DNA of 64,000 nucleotides. Origin: Sphingobacteriales bacterium 44-15. GTDB lineage: Bacteria; Bacteroidota; Bacteroidia; Chitinophagales; Chitinophagaceae. A program made the position numbers and the translations under genes. Below the pieces are notes generated by a model. The model saw only the letters and a program-made list of their open reading frames with translations. It was not told the origin of the DNA and made no database searches. The stretch lies in the NCBI GenBank assembly GCA_001899685.1, contig MKWG01000002.1, forward strand, positions 379,900-443,899, written 5' to 3'. This document shows positions 34,895 to 44,390 of the stretch, in pieces. Every line of letters starts with the position of its first letter. The stretch's first letter is position 1.

Positions 34895-36178
34895 TTATCT
34901 GCTGCTCTTGCCGGATGGCGGAAGATCAATAACACATCTGAAGCCGATGTATGATTTTGCCGTATCCTGGTACTCATAAGTACGTGTGCTGGTTTGTAAG
35001 AAATATCCAACGTCTTTCCAGCTACCGCCACGGATCACCTTACGTTTCATACGCGGAGGATCACTGTCTTTGGCGTTCCAGCGAATATCAGGGTTCATAT
35101 CATGCTGGAAGTTATATGCACCTTCATAATAGAAAGAGGAAGTCCATTCTGCAACATTTCCCGCCATATTGTATAAGCCGAAATCATTAGGCCAGTATGC
35201 GTCTGCGCGCACAGGGTATAAACCTCCGTCTTCTGCATAGTTACCACGCCCGGGCTTAAAGTTAGCCAGCAAACATCCTTTTTTGTTTCTCAGATAATAT
35301 CCACCCCAGGGGTACGGCGCCTGTGAACGACCGCCACGAGCTGCATATTCCCATTCTGCTTCGGTAGGGAGCCTGAAATCAGATTCCTGTACTCTTCCCT
35401 GAGACTCAAGGAAAGCATTCAGGTATTTAGTTCTCCATTCGCAGAAAGCCACTGCCTGTTTCCAGTTCACACCCACAACAGGATAGTTGCCAAATGCAGG
35501 ATGAGAAAAGTATCTTTTAGACATCGGCTCATTATAGGAGTAAGAGAAATCCCTGATCCAGACCAGAGTGTCAGGATAAATAGGCACTTCTACTTTATCA
35601 ATAAAAGCTGAACGGGGTTTGGTGGCATTTTCTTTTCTTGCCGCATCCCTGTACCTGAATGTTTCTGAATGATATACAAGTTTAGTGGCATCTAATTCCT
35701 TTCTGCCAAAAATCCTGTTATCAGGAGAAACGATCATGGCATCCAGTTGTTCAACAGTTTTAGGATCACTCCATTTGATAGCCTGTATTTTTTTCCAGTC
35801 AAGGCTGTTACCATCTTTCGACTTATAACCCAGCTTTTCACCGGCTATGGAATCCCTCACCCAGTTTACAAACTGGCGGTACTCATTGTTGGTTATTTCC
35901 GTTTCATCCATCCAGAAACCACTGATGGTAATTTGACGATTGCGTGCAGTGAAGGCATAATTAATATCTTCATCGCTGGGACCCATATGAAAGGTTCCCT
36001 GGGGTATATATACCATGCCGGGAGGCTTGGGGAGAATATATTTTCCTCCTGGCGCAACGCCATGTAACTGACCATCTTTGGGCAAGCCTTTAGAAGATTT
36101 CAACTTGCCGCAACTTGCAAACACTACGGCCATGAGCGCTATGACACCGATGTTGATGGAGAGGCTTTTCACTTTCAT
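34895..36178 (-). CDS. gldK: Type IX secretion/gliding lipoprotein GldK (PorK)
   Basis: This 427-residue lipoprotein has its lipidated Cys at 23 (VVFASCGK). Most of the protein is a sulfatase-modifying-factor (FGE-like) domain that has lost enzymatic use in this family: GMVYIPQGTFHMGPSDEDI, WMDETEITNNEYRQFVNW, FRLPTEAEWEYAARGG, NMAGNVAEWTSSFY and RKVIRGGSWKDVGYFLQTST. GldK is the outer-membrane-anchored ring component of the type IX system, bound to GldN. It is first in the gldKLMN unit, with a promoter element 26 nt upstream of its start. Confidence 0.96.
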   Translation of the reverse strand: MKVKSLSINIGVIALMAVVFASCGKLKSSKGLPKDGQLHGVAPGGKYILPKPPGMVYIPQGTFHMGPSDEDINYAFTARNRQITISGFWMDETEITNNEYRQFVNWVRDSIAGEKLGYKSKDGNSLDWKKIQAIKWSDPKTVEQLDAMIVSPDNRIFGRKELDATKLVYHSETFRYRDAARKENATKPRSAFIDKVEVPIYPDTLVWIRDFSYSYNEPMSKRYFSHPAFGNYPVVGVNWKQAVAFCEWRTKYLNAFLESQGRVQESDFRLPTEAEWEYAARGGRSQAPYPWGGYYLRNKKGCLLANFKPGRGNYAEDGGLYPVRADAYWPNDFGLYNMAGNVAEWTSSFYYEGAYNFQHDMNPDIRWNAKDSDPPRMKRKVIRGGSWKDVGYFLQTSTRTYEYQDTAKSYIGFRCVIDLPPSGKSSR

Positions 36179-36203
36179 AAAAATAGCTTAAAGGGTATTT
36201 GGA

Positions 36204-36211
36204 CAAATATA
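36204..36211 (-). promoter_or_regulatory. Promoter -7 element of gldK (TATATTTG)
   Basis: On the minus strand TATATTTG matches TAnnTTTG, 25 nt before the gldK ATG. It probably drives gldK-gldL-gldM-gldN. Confidence 0.6.
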
Positions 36212-36337
36212 GATGAAATATTAATTTAAATTTTCTGCCTTATAAATATTATATATTTTTTAGCGTACCGGTAAAATCACCGGTTAACACAGGATATATA
36301 AACGGTTAGCCTCATAAGTTATTGTGCTTTTCTTTTT

Positions 36338-38392
36338 TTATCCTCCATGCTTCCTTTCAATAAGTTGTACACATTTATCCGCACTTTCTACAGGGTTAAG
36401 GCAACCATAGTCACGGCATACATAGATCAGGGTGCGCCCCTCTTTCAGCCTGTTTGACAATAAAGGAAAGCGTTCGCTGTTACCTGCCGAAGACTGAACG
36501 ACCTTATTGGGTATATAATACTTTAAAACCGAAAAAGTTATCTTATCATAATTATCGCCAACTATCGCTATTTCACTGATCCCATAAAAAAAGTCTGCCA
36601 TAACGCATGCCCACATACCAAACGACCCGGGATATTTAATAGCCATGCTTTGCAATGCCTCCGCCATTTCCATACTTCTCTTTTTCCATGCAGGTATGTC
36701 AAAAACAGTTGACAGATAATACAAATTCCAAGCCATTATTGCATTCCCCGAAGGAGTAGCGCCGTCGTATACTTCTTTTGTACGAACAATAACATCTCCC
36801 TGGTTGGCATGGGTATAAAAAAAGTGGAGTCTCTCCCGGTCGGAGAAGTTGGCATCAACAAATTCCGCCAGAGATTTCGCTTTGAACAGGTAGTCCTGGT
36901 TGCCGGTAATTTCCTGCAAATGAATAAGCGCCTGGATAAGATAAGCGTAATCGTCGAGGAATGCCGGGTATTTATGCTGCTTCGCTTTGTAGGTATGAGA
37001 CATCTCCGGATACTCCCGGCGAAAAGCATCCAGGAGGAAATCCATATTCTTTACAGCTATATCACGGTATTGTTCATCGCCCAATGCCGCATAAGCCATG
37101 GAGCAGGCAGTATTCATCAGCGCATTCCACCCCAGGATGATCTTATCATCCAACAGCGGCGGGATACGGTTATCCCTTGCCGCCAAAAGCTTTGTACAAC
37201 AGCTATAAATAAGATCTTCAAAATGCCGGGTATCAATGTTACGATCTGCTGCAAATGCCGCTGCAGGCTTTGAAATATGCAGGATATTATTCCCTTCCCA
37301 GTTCCCGTCCTCTGTCACATTGTAATAAGCACAGAACAGGGAACTGTCTTCACCCAACAATTCCTCGATCTCCTTTTTGCTCCATACATAATATTTGCCT
37401 TCCACACCTTCGCTGTCGGCATCCATAGCAGAAAAAAATCCATTTTCCCCGCTCAGCATTTTATCCAGCAAAAAATCAACTGTTTGCCTTATGGTATCTG
37501 CATATATTCTTTTGCCGGTGATCTGGTACGCCTCAGATAATGTGGTTATTAACAACGCATTATCGTAAAGCATTTTTTCAAAATGAGGTACCAGCCATTC
37601 CCCGTCGGTAGCATACCGGGCAAAACCGCCTCCCAGCTGATCATAAATGCCACCCTCAATCATTCGGTCGAGGCTGAGCAAAGCCTGATCTAATGCTGCT
37701 TTTTCGCCGGTATAATAGTGGTAGCGGAAAAGGAACCTGACAGTAAAGGTCTGCGGAAACTTAGGCGCGCTTCCAAAGCCACCCCACTCTTTATCGGCAG
37801 TTTGCATTATATGCTGAAAAGCCTTAAGCATCCCGCCCGCCTCCGGCTTTAAAAAACCGGCAGTATCCGGTCTCGTTATGCCCGATTCCTGCGACTGCAG
37901 CAGCTGCTGTGTAAGATTTTCTGCCTGGCCGTTTATAGCAGTGCGCTTCCCCCGGAAGGCATCGGCAACAGCCTGTAATACCTGCATCCAGGAGGGCCTG
38001 TTATATACAGGTGAAGGAGGAAAGTAGGTGCCTCCGTAAAAAGGCTTTTTATCCGGGGTAAGAAAAACATTGAGCGGCCAGCCGCCGCTGCCGGTCATCG
38101 TCTGAACCGCATTCATATAGATATGATCAAGGTCGGGGCGTTCTTCCCTGTCAATCTTGATATTGATATAATGTTCGTTCATAAAGTCCGCCGTCGCCTC
38201 ATCCTCAAAGCTTTCTTTTTCCATCACATGGCACCAGTGACAGGCCGCATAGCCAATGCTTATAAGAATAGGCTTGTCTTCCCGGGCTGCACGCTCTAAA
38301 GCTGCATCTCCCCAGGGGTACCATTCTACAGGATTATGAGCATGCTGTAATAAATACGGGCTCGTCTCACGAACGAGATGATTGGTATACAT
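36338..38392 (-). CDS. Thioredoxin-domain protein of the YyaL/SPATA20 (DUF255) family
   Basis: The 684-residue protein opens with the DUF255 signature ([20 protein letters not shown]) and a thioredoxin-like active site, CHWC, at residues 51-54 in [25 protein letters not shown] and FYGGTYFPP follow. The rest is an (alpha/alpha)6 barrel related to N-acylglucosamine 2-epimerase folds ([42 protein letters not shown]). Proteins of this family are highly conserved, but their reaction is not settled. No signal peptide is seen, so it should be cytoplasmic. It starts 21 bp after hemD in the same direction and may share its transcript. Confidence 0.92.
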   Translation of the reverse strand: MYTNHLVRETSPYLLQHAHNPVEWYPWGDAALERAAREDKPILISIGYAACHWCHVMEKESFEDEATADFMNEHYINIKIDREERPDLDHIYMNAVQTMTGSGGWPLNVFLTPDKKPFYGGTYFPPSPVYNRPSWMQVLQAVADAFRGKRTAINGQAENLTQQLLQSQESGITRPDTAGFLKPEAGGMLKAFQHIMQTADKEWGGFGSAPKFPQTFTVRFLFRYHYYTGEKAALDQALLSLDRMIEGGIYDQLGGGFARYATDGEWLVPHFEKMLYDNALLITTLSEAYQITGKRIYADTIRQTVDFLLDKMLSGENGFFSAMDADSEGVEGKYYVWSKKEIEELLGEDSSLFCAYYNVTEDGNWEGNNILHISKPAAAFAADRNIDTRHFEDLIYSCCTKLLAARDNRIPPLLDDKIILGWNALMNTACSMAYAALGDEQYRDIAVKNMDFLLDAFRREYPEMSHTYKAKQHKYPAFLDDYAYLIQALIHLQEITGNQDYLFKAKSLAEFVDANFSDRERLHFFYTHANQGDVIVRTKEVYDGATPSGNAIMAWNLYYLSTVFDIPAWKKRSMEMAEALQSMAIKYPGSFGMWACVMADFFYGISEIAIVGDNYDKITFSVLKYYIPNKVVQSSAGNSERFPLLSNRLKEGRTLIYVCRDYGCLNPVESADKCVQLIERKHGG

Positions 38393-38413
38393 GCCACGAA
38401 GGTCGCTGAAAAT

Positions 38414-39169
38414 TTATTTTTTCTGGTCGGAAAGGTATTTTTCCAGGGCGGCCACCATAGAAGGCATTTCGGGAGCAGGAGCTTTAATATGCAGTGTAAG
38501 CCCTGCCTCTTCAATGGCTTTGGAAGTATTAGATCCAAACGCACCTATTTTAGTGCCGTTTTGTTTGTATTTGGGAAAATTCTCAAGCAAACTCCTCACT
38601 CCGCTGGGTGTAAAAAAACAAATGACGTCAAACTCTTCTTTCGTCAGAACCTGTTTCACGTCATTGCTGATAGTCCGGTACATGAATGGAGTTACAAACT
38701 CACACTTATTGCTTTTCAGCCAATTGACAATTTCATTATCCTGTTGATTCTCGGAGCAGGGGTAGAGAAACTTTTCGTTCTCCTTATGCTTGTTTATAAC
38801 ATCAAAAAGGCTTTTGTTGGTACCGTCGGCGCCATAAAAAACCTTACGTTTACGATAGAGAATAAATTTCTGAAGATATAATGCAACCGATTCGGTTATA
38901 CAGAAATATTTGGTATCCTGTGATACAGATACCTTCATTTCCTCACAGATCCGGAAAAAATGATCAATCGCATGGCGGCTTGTAAATATAACGGCCGTAT
39001 ATTGGGTAATATCTATTTTCTGTTTCCGGAAATCTTTCGCAGGTATACCCTCTAACTTAATAAAGGGAAAGAACTCAAGATGCACACTATGCTTTCTCGC
39101 CAGTTCAAAATACGGGGATTTATCTGAATCCGGGCGCGGTTGAGTAATCAGTACCTTTTTAATAGACAT
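38414..39169 (-). CDS. hemD: Uroporphyrinogen-III synthase
   Basis: The product has about 251 residues and two alternating alpha/beta domains typical of HemD. The start KKVLITQPRPDSDKSPYFEL, the hinge segment YTAVIFTSRHAIDHFF and FDVICFFTPSGVRSLLENFP (the conserved TSxxGV-like region) support this, as does IGAFGSNTSKAIEEAGL near the end. HemD closes hydroxymethylbilane to uroporphyrinogen III in haem biosynthesis. The open frame reaches TTG 39229, with ATGs at 39190 and 39169; 39169 places the start directly before the first strand. It follows a DUF4271 gene, a common Bacteroidota arrangement. Confidence 0.85.
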   Translation of the reverse strand: MSIKKVLITQPRPDSDKSPYFELARKHSVHLEFFPFIKLEGIPAKDFRKQKIDITQYTAVIFTSRHAIDHFFRICEEMKVSVSQDTKYFCITESVALYLQKFILYRKRKVFYGADGTNKSLFDVINKHKENEKFLYPCSENQQDNEIVNWLKSNKCEFVTPFMYRTISNDVKQVLTKEEFDVICFFTPSGVRSLLENFPKYKQNGTKIGAFGSNTSKAIEEAGLTLHIKAPAPEMPSMVAALEKYLSDQKK

Positions 39170-39237
39170 AACAGAACTGTTTCCTCCCATTGTTTCCTGG
39201 TTTACTATATGTTTATCTGTATCGGGCAATGACCCTG

Positions 39238-39245
39238 CAAAGTTA
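39238..39245 (-). promoter_or_regulatory. Promoter -7 element of hemD (TAACTTTG)
   Basis: On the minus strand TAACTTTG matches TAnnTTTG. It overlaps the 3' end of the DUF4271 gene and would give hemD its own transcript starting near 39232, which fits the ATGs at 39190/39169 rather than the TTG at 39229. Confidence 0.45.
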
Positions 39246-40256
39246 CGAACTTCTGGTAAACAAATCCACCAACACCCTGTAAATCAACAACACAGGGATA
39301 ATTTCAAAGCCGCAAAAGTATAAAAATAAATGTAATGCATTAATTTTTAGTTCATTGCGCACTCCGGCATAGCCAACAATAAAACGGTAAACCAGCAGAA
39401 ATATGATCAACACAATAGAAACAGTGAAAGCGATCTGCTGAAAACTGCGATCGGAGAAAGCTAACATAAGGCTGAATGGAATGATAACTATCGAAAGCAC
39501 CTTATTCACTAAAAAGACCACGAAAGTATAAGTATCCAGCGCTTCCTCCTGTCCGAACATCCAGCCGGTCAGCCTGAGAATAAAGTATTTAAAGGTATAG
39601 ATAAACGCTACACTTATAAAACAGATAGAGAACAGGAGCCATGGTTTTGCAATGCCGCCTTTGATATACTGTACCATCAGGTAGGCGAATACTGCCATGC
39701 TCACCACAAAAAAGATATTGAACAACAAGGTCGTCATTCCTGCCTGCTGGAGCTGATCCCTGATATGCTTCTGCCGCATAGCCGTTCTCCAGAAAACACT
39801 GAACAGGTCATTGAAGTACTTGGGGAAGCCCATCCTGAGGATCCCCAGGAAAAGCAATACTCCGCACATTATATAAAACAGCTCGTCCTTATTCCCCGAA
39901 TGATATGCTTCAACAGGCAGGGCGATAATACCTGTTCTTACATTAAAGAAAGGATGATCTTCTGCCAGGCGTGATACATATTTACCGTATGCAGGTATTA
40001 ATGATCTTTCTGCGGGTAAAGAATCTTTGATAGCAGTGCCGGCAGCAGAAGTATCCGCTGCCGCTGGTTTCAGGGTATCATTCTTTGCAATAGCGGCTGC
40101 AGGCCGGGCAGGCTTCTCCCTGATGCGGGATGGCGCTGATGTAGCTGCGCTATCGCCACCCGGCCTGGTCCCGGACACGGTGGAGTCATCCTGGGCATAC
40201 AAGCCAGTCAACAGCAAAAACTGCGCAATCAATAATGCCACGATACTCCTTACCAA
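39243..40256 (-). CDS. DUF4271-family inner-membrane protein
   Basis: This 337-residue protein has a signal-like N-terminus ending in GLYAQ, then a Pro/Ala/Ser-rich linker (about 25-85). A membrane domain with about six helices follows (YIMCGVLLFLGILRMGF, LFNIFFVVSMAVFAYL, LLFSICFISVAFIYTFKYFI, VLSIVIIPFSLMLAF, VSIVLIIFLLVYRFIVG, LFLYFCGFEIIPVLLIY). This matches the Bacteroidota family DUF4271, of unknown function, usually encoded beside hemD. No ATG is available: the frame opens at TTG 40256, with a GTG at 40241 that is preceded by AAGGAG. The TTG keeps a basic residue in the signal segment. Confidence 0.8.
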   Translation of the reverse strand: MVRSIVALLIAQFLLLTGLYAQDDSTVSGTRPGGDSAATSAPSRIREKPARPAAAIAKNDTLKPAAADTSAAGTAIKDSLPAERSLIPAYGKYVSRLAEDHPFFNVRTGIIALPVEAYHSGNKDELFYIMCGVLLFLGILRMGFPKYFNDLFSVFWRTAMRQKHIRDQLQQAGMTTLLFNIFFVVSMAVFAYLMVQYIKGGIAKPWLLFSICFISVAFIYTFKYFILRLTGWMFGQEEALDTYTFVVFLVNKVLSIVIIPFSLMLAFSDRSFQQIAFTVSIVLIIFLLVYRFIVGYAGVRNELKINALHLFLYFCGFEIIPVLLIYRVLVDLFTRSS

Positions 40257-40279
40257 TGCTTTACCTTTTGTTTGGTTTG

Positions 40280-40287
40280 CAAAATTA
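40280..40287 (-). promoter_or_regulatory. Promoter -7 element of the DUF4271 gene (TAATTTTG)
   Basis: On the minus strand TAATTTTG matches TAnnTTTG followed by C, 23 nt before TTG 40256 and 38 nt before GTG 40241. Confidence 0.5.
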
Positions 40288-40322
40288 TTTTAATCGCCAC
40301 AGTCCGCCCAAATAGTTTTGGG

Positions 40323-42134
40323 TTAAAACAGGCTTATCAATCCAAAATGTATTTTAGCCTGCCTGAAATTTAACGGCATATCATCTCTTTTCCCTACGGC
40401 ATAGCTTATATTGAAAATACCTGCTTTTGTCTCAAACGCCATTCCGATACCTGACCCTATATAAGTATGAGATTGTATGTCCGTAATACCATACGATTTA
40501 TTATTCGTCCATCCCCCGTCGCCAAAGCCGAAGAAATACGAATTAAGCCCTATAAAGAACCTGTACTCTGCCGTAAGCACCGCATAGCTGCTGGCATATA
40601 TGCTTTCTTCATCAAAGCCCCGCAATATTTTATATCCCCCTATCTGGAACATTTCGTTCTGGAAAACATTACGGGTATATACCCCTCCTGCACGCAACTG
40701 TGTTTTAAGCGCCGACTGTTTTCCTAATTTAAAATAATGGGCGCCTGACGCAACAACCCTTATCATATAGGTCCTTTTCTGCAGGCTGTCATACAACGAA
40801 GCGTAATCGAAGCTATTACCCGAAGCATCCTGTTTCATATTGGTAATTGCCGTATTGGGCTTGATCTTACGCAGCCCTGCCGACAGGGTGAGATCGCCTT
40901 CATTTCCCCGCCGGGGGTTAAACCGGTAGTCGGTATTGTTATAGAGATAGCGAATACCGAGGTTGGTAGTGCTCACATCAATAAAAGAGGGCAACTTTTT
41001 AGATAGTCTTACGGAAGCGGTGTCAATACCCGACGGCAGGACATTGGTAGACATATTTTGTATAAAAACTGTAGCGCTTTGCTTTCCTGTAGCAATATAT
41101 TGCACCCCAAACAGGGCATTGATATTTAAATAAGAAGAATCTTTTTTCAGCAGGTCAAAATTAAAATCAATACCAAAGGGTGTATTGAACAAATAAGGAT
41201 GATTATACTGCAGGTGAAGCCGCGGCGACTTTACCTGTATCTGTTGCCAGTTGACGCCAATGGTTTCGCCCGCGCCCAATGCATTCTTAAGATTAATATT
41301 GGCTTCACCCGTCAGTTGAAGCTTGGTTCTTCCCGGCGTGTTGGTGGCCGGCAGGAAACCCACAAGCACATCAATCTGGCTGCTTTTTTTAGGGTCAATA
41401 TACAGGTTCAATACTCCCCCGGTGCCATTCATGGTCATATCCCAGGCCCTGATCTCTTTGAGATAAGGCAGCTCCATTAGTTTTTTACTTACAGACTGCA
41501 ACCTCTCTTTCCGGTATAATGATCCGTTCTCTATGCCCAGGTAATGCTGTAAAAAATAATTGGAGATATTTGCTTTCCCATATACTCTTATGCTGTCTAT
41601 CCTGTACTCCGGGCCTTTGTCTGTCTTAAGAACCGCCGTCAGTGCACCCGGCTGTACAACGAGACTGTCTATAATGATCCTGGCGAAAGGATGCCCGTTG
41701 TTTTCATAATATTCCAGCATGCGCTCCTGCCAGTACCGCAAGCGGTTAAAATCAAGGAGCGAACCGGTAATGCTTTTGTCATTCCAGCCTATACCATTCA
41801 GCATGGCTTTATCGGCGCTGTCGGTATTGATTCCCGTCCACCGGTATTGTTCACCAAGGTATACCCATGCTGCTGCAGAAGTATTTTCAAAAGCCGTACT
41901 GTCGAGAGAAGCATTCATATATCCTTTGGCACGCAACTCCGCAATTGCTTTGCCGAGATAGGCCCTGCAGTTGTCAATACTGTTAAAGGATGTTTCCAGC
42001 CGGATATTATCAGCGGTGAAGGAGGTATCTTTGTCAACAAAAGAATAGTGAAGCCTGTATGTATCCTGGGCGCTTACATGCAACGACAGCACCAGTAAAA
42101 AAATTACTAATGTAAAGCACTGCAGCCTGTTCAT
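40323..42134 (-). CDS. POTRA/outer-membrane beta-barrel protein (BamA/TamA-like)
   Basis: From ATG 42134 the product has about 603 residues, with a signal peptide ending near VSAQ. The N-terminal half has POTRA-like repeats (GPEYRIDSIRVYGKANISNY, then LQSVSKKLMELPYLKEIRAW). The C-terminal half is a barrel in Omp85 style: YRFNPRRGNEGDLTLSAGLR resembles the RGY/NPRRG region, GGYKILRGFDEESIYASSYA is the conserved lid-loop type RGF motif, and it ends in IHFGLISLF. It probably inserts or exports proteins at the outer membrane but is shorter than BamA. The frame extends to 42176, but the -7 element at 42141 fixes the start at 42134. Divergent from hemW. Confidence 0.85.
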   Translation of the reverse strand: MNRLQCFTLVIFLLVLSLHVSAQDTYRLHYSFVDKDTSFTADNIRLETSFNSIDNCRAYLGKAIAELRAKGYMNASLDSTAFENTSAAAWVYLGEQYRWTGINTDSADKAMLNGIGWNDKSITGSLLDFNRLRYWQERMLEYYENNGHPFARIIIDSLVVQPGALTAVLKTDKGPEYRIDSIRVYGKANISNYFLQHYLGIENGSLYRKERLQSVSKKLMELPYLKEIRAWDMTMNGTGGVLNLYIDPKKSSQIDVLVGFLPATNTPGRTKLQLTGEANINLKNALGAGETIGVNWQQIQVKSPRLHLQYNHPYLFNTPFGIDFNFDLLKKDSSYLNINALFGVQYIATGKQSATVFIQNMSTNVLPSGIDTASVRLSKKLPSFIDVSTTNLGIRYLYNNTDYRFNPRRGNEGDLTLSAGLRKIKPNTAITNMKQDASGNSFDYASLYDSLQKRTYMIRVVASGAHYFKLGKQSALKTQLRAGGVYTRNVFQNEMFQIGGYKILRGFDEESIYASSYAVLTAEYRFFIGLNSYFFGFGDGGWTNNKSYGITDIQSHTYIGSGIGMAFETKAGIFNISYAVGKRDDMPLNFRQAKIHFGLISLF

Positions 42135-42140
42135 TACCGG

Positions 42141-42148
42141 CAAATCTA
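42141..42148 (-). promoter_or_regulatory. Promoter -7 element (TAGATTTG) at the barrel gene start
   Basis: On the minus strand TAGATTTG matches TAnnTTTG and ends 6 nt before the ATG at 42134, so the mRNA is predicted to be leaderless or nearly so. Confidence 0.55.
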
Positions 42149-42179
42149 AAAGCATAAATCTTAAATCAAAAATCATTTA

Positions 42180-43307
42180 GTGGCAGGTATATATGTCCAT
42201 ATTCCATTTTGCAGGCAGGCCTGTTTATACTGCAATTTTCATTTTTCCACTTTACTGAAACAAAAGAACGATTTAATTGATGCTTTATTGAAGGAGATCA
42301 TAAGGACGACGACATTTGCCGGCAACGAAACAATAGCAACCGTTTACCTGGGAGGAGGAACACCCAGCCTGCTTGAAACAAAAGAGCTTAATGCCATTTT
42401 CAATACCCTTCATTCAAAGTTTTCCATTGCTTCAGATGCAGAAATTACATTGGAAGCAAACCCGGATGATATTTCACCGGGAAAGCTGCGCATGTGGAAG
42501 CAAACCGGCATCAACCGGTTAAGCATAGGCATACAATCCTTTTTTGAGGAGGACCTGAAATGGATGAACCGCGCTCACAATGCCCAACAGGCAATGCGCT
42601 GTATCAGTGAAGCACAGGATGCCGGGTTCAGCAACCTGAGCATTGATCTCATTTACGGCACTCCTACTCTGCCCGATGATCACTGGCAACGGAACGTGGA
42701 GAAAGTGACCGGGCTTGGCGTTCCCCATATAAGCTGCTATGCGCTTACCGTTGAGCCTAAAACGGCTCTACATCAGCTCATCCATAAACACAAAATGCAG
42801 GATACAGATCCCGAACAACAGGCCCGGCAGTTTCTGCAACTGATACAATGGCTGACCGGAGCGGGATATGAACACTATGAGATATCAAATTTTTCACTGC
42901 CGGGCAGGCGCAGCCGGCACAATACATCCTATTGGCAGGGCAAACCCTATTATGGCTTCGGACCTTCAGCCCACTCCTTTAATGGTATAGATACGCGAAG
43001 CTGGAATATTGCCAATAACGCTTTATACATTAAATCAATAAGGGAGGAAGTATTACCTGTTGAAAAAGAAGTGCTGACTGAAACCCAAAAGATCAATGAA
43101 TATATTATGACTTCGTTGCGCACTATGGAAGGTATTGATCTTGATCTGGTACAGTTAAAGTTTGGAGAGCATATGGCAGGAAATGTAAAAAAGAAAGCAG
43201 GCAGGTTCTCCCAGGAACGTATTTTCATTGCAAACGACTTCATACGGCTTACCGATGCAGGAAAATTATTTGCAGACGGAATCGCGGCAGAGCTGTTTGA
43301 GGACTAG
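42180..43307 (+). CDS. hemW: Radical SAM haem chaperone HemW (coproporphyrinogen III oxidase-like)
   Basis: The product has 375 residues. It starts AGIYVHIPFCRQACLYCNFH, with the radical-SAM cysteines at 11, 15 and 18 (C-x3-C-x2-C, as in HemW rather than HemN). VYLGGGTPSLLE, ITLEANPDDISPGKL, GINRLSIGIQSFFEEDL, LSIDLIYGTPTL and the C-terminal HemN_C region (YGFGPSAHSF) follow. HemW binds haem and delivers it to target proteins; it has often been mis-annotated as HemN. The start is GTG 42180, only 46 bp from the ATG of the divergent barrel gene. Two haem-related genes (hemD, hemW) therefore lie within 4 kb. Confidence 0.92.
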   Translation: MAGIYVHIPFCRQACLYCNFHFSTLLKQKNDLIDALLKEIIRTTTFAGNETIATVYLGGGTPSLLETKELNAIFNTLHSKFSIASDAEITLEANPDDISPGKLRMWKQTGINRLSIGIQSFFEEDLKWMNRAHNAQQAMRCISEAQDAGFSNLSIDLIYGTPTLPDDHWQRNVEKVTGLGVPHISCYALTVEPKTALHQLIHKHKMQDTDPEQQARQFLQLIQWLTGAGYEHYEISNFSLPGRRSRHNTSYWQGKPYYGFGPSAHSFNGIDTRSWNIANNALYIKSIREEVLPVEKEVLTETQKINEYIMTSLRTMEGIDLDLVQLKFGEHMAGNVKKKAGRFSQERIFIANDFIRLTDAGKLFADGIAAELFED

Positions 43308-43345
43308 CAATATTAACGTGCGTTTGGAGCATACGTCAGGTATTA

Positions 43346-43392
43346 TTTCACGCAGCGTACGCAACGGGGCGGAGTCCGCAAAGAAGAATTCA
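43346..43392. repeat. TTTCACGCAGCGTACGCAA / GTCCGCAAAG type repeat
   Basis: It reads TTTCACGCAGCGTACGCAAC, then GGGGCGGAGTCCGCAAAGAA. It resembles the ACGCAAAG dispersed repeats of Bacteroidota and lies between convergent hemW and the lipoprotein gene. Confidence 0.4.
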
Positions 43393-43431
43393 CTGCCATG
43401 AAAAATTATTAATGAAATTCCTGGGCATCTG

Positions 43432-44325
43432 TTATTGAATAACGGGTTTCATGCCGCGTATGCCCATATCCACTACAGGCTCACCTTTCAGCGGATCCCA
43501 TTTGCCGTTGTCCACTATTTCTTTCCACTCAAAGCTTTTGTTGGAAGACAATGATACTTCTACAATAATATTTTCCTTTTCATTACCGGTAATGACCAGT
43601 TTGCCGGGCAAAAAAGCTGCCGTAACCACACAGGAACCTGCAGGTATGGGAGAGGTATTGAAAAGAGGATTTACCACAGTTGTAGCACCTTCGGGGGATT
43701 GGCCGGTAGTGGTATACGTTTCATTGTTGAACGTTGTTTCAAATCCCCAATAGCCCTGCTTCTTATTTTCCTCCACTGTGATCATCTGGCTTTTGATGAG
43801 ATAAGTATTGATAAAAGTATTAAATCCTATAAAAGAGGCAACCGTTCCTGTAAGGTCGTCATCAATGACGACATCAGCAATAGTGGTATCTACGTGATAC
43901 TGTATATCATAATTCTGGTAGGCCAGCGAAATCCGCAGCCATTCGTAGTCGCCGGCAGGAACAGCTTTCAGGGGAACGGCAAAAAACACCTGGTTGTTAG
44001 CCGTCAATACAGCCCTGTCAAAATCTATTGCCGTTTCGCCGCCTGCATCAGTTTCGGGAGCTTTATAAAGGACTGCGCCACTGCCTAATGCAGCAGATAC
44101 ATTATTGGCAAGCTCCACATAGTGTACGCTTATTTCATTGAAAGAAGGGTTTTGAGCTGCATGTCCCGGGGGAATTTCTGCGGGCTGTCCGAGGTTATTA
44201 AGACGCTCCTGCGTGGAGTCAATCCTGATGCGGAATACCAGGCTGGGCTCAGAAGATCCGTCTTTTTGCTTGGTGCAGGAAATAGCAACAATGGAAATCA
44301 TTGCGCAGAATAAACCGATCTTCAT
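43432..44325 (-). CDS. Hypothetical lipoprotein
   Basis: This 297-residue protein has a lipoprotein signal with VAISC, lipidated Cys17. The mature part is beta-rich (EPSLVFRIRIDSTQERLNNL, SFNEISVHYVELANN, AVPLKAVPAGDYEWLRISLA) and reads like an extracellular domain of unknown function found in Bacteroidota. Towards the end it has VVTAAFLPGKLVITGNE and WKEIVDNGKWDPLKGEPVVD, then MGIRGMKPVI. No enzymatic motif is visible. It is third in a minus-strand row with the sugar kinase and SDR, 65 bp after the SDR, so it could be co-transcribed. Confidence 0.7.
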   Translation of the reverse strand: MKIGLFCAMISIVAISCTKQKDGSSEPSLVFRIRIDSTQERLNNLGQPAEIPPGHAAQNPSFNEISVHYVELANNVSAALGSGAVLYKAPETDAGGETAIDFDRAVLTANNQVFFAVPLKAVPAGDYEWLRISLAYQNYDIQYHVDTTIADVVIDDDLTGTVASFIGFNTFINTYLIKSQMITVEENKKQGYWGFETTFNNETYTTTGQSPEGATTVVNPLFNTSPIPAGSCVVTAAFLPGKLVITGNEKENIIVEVSLSSNKSFEWKEIVDNGKWDPLKGEPVVDMGIRGMKPVIQ

Positions 44326-44390
44326 ATCATGCCTTTTGGGTGCAAACGAAGCATTGCATGAAAAATTGCCTGTTATCAGCCAGGGGATTG

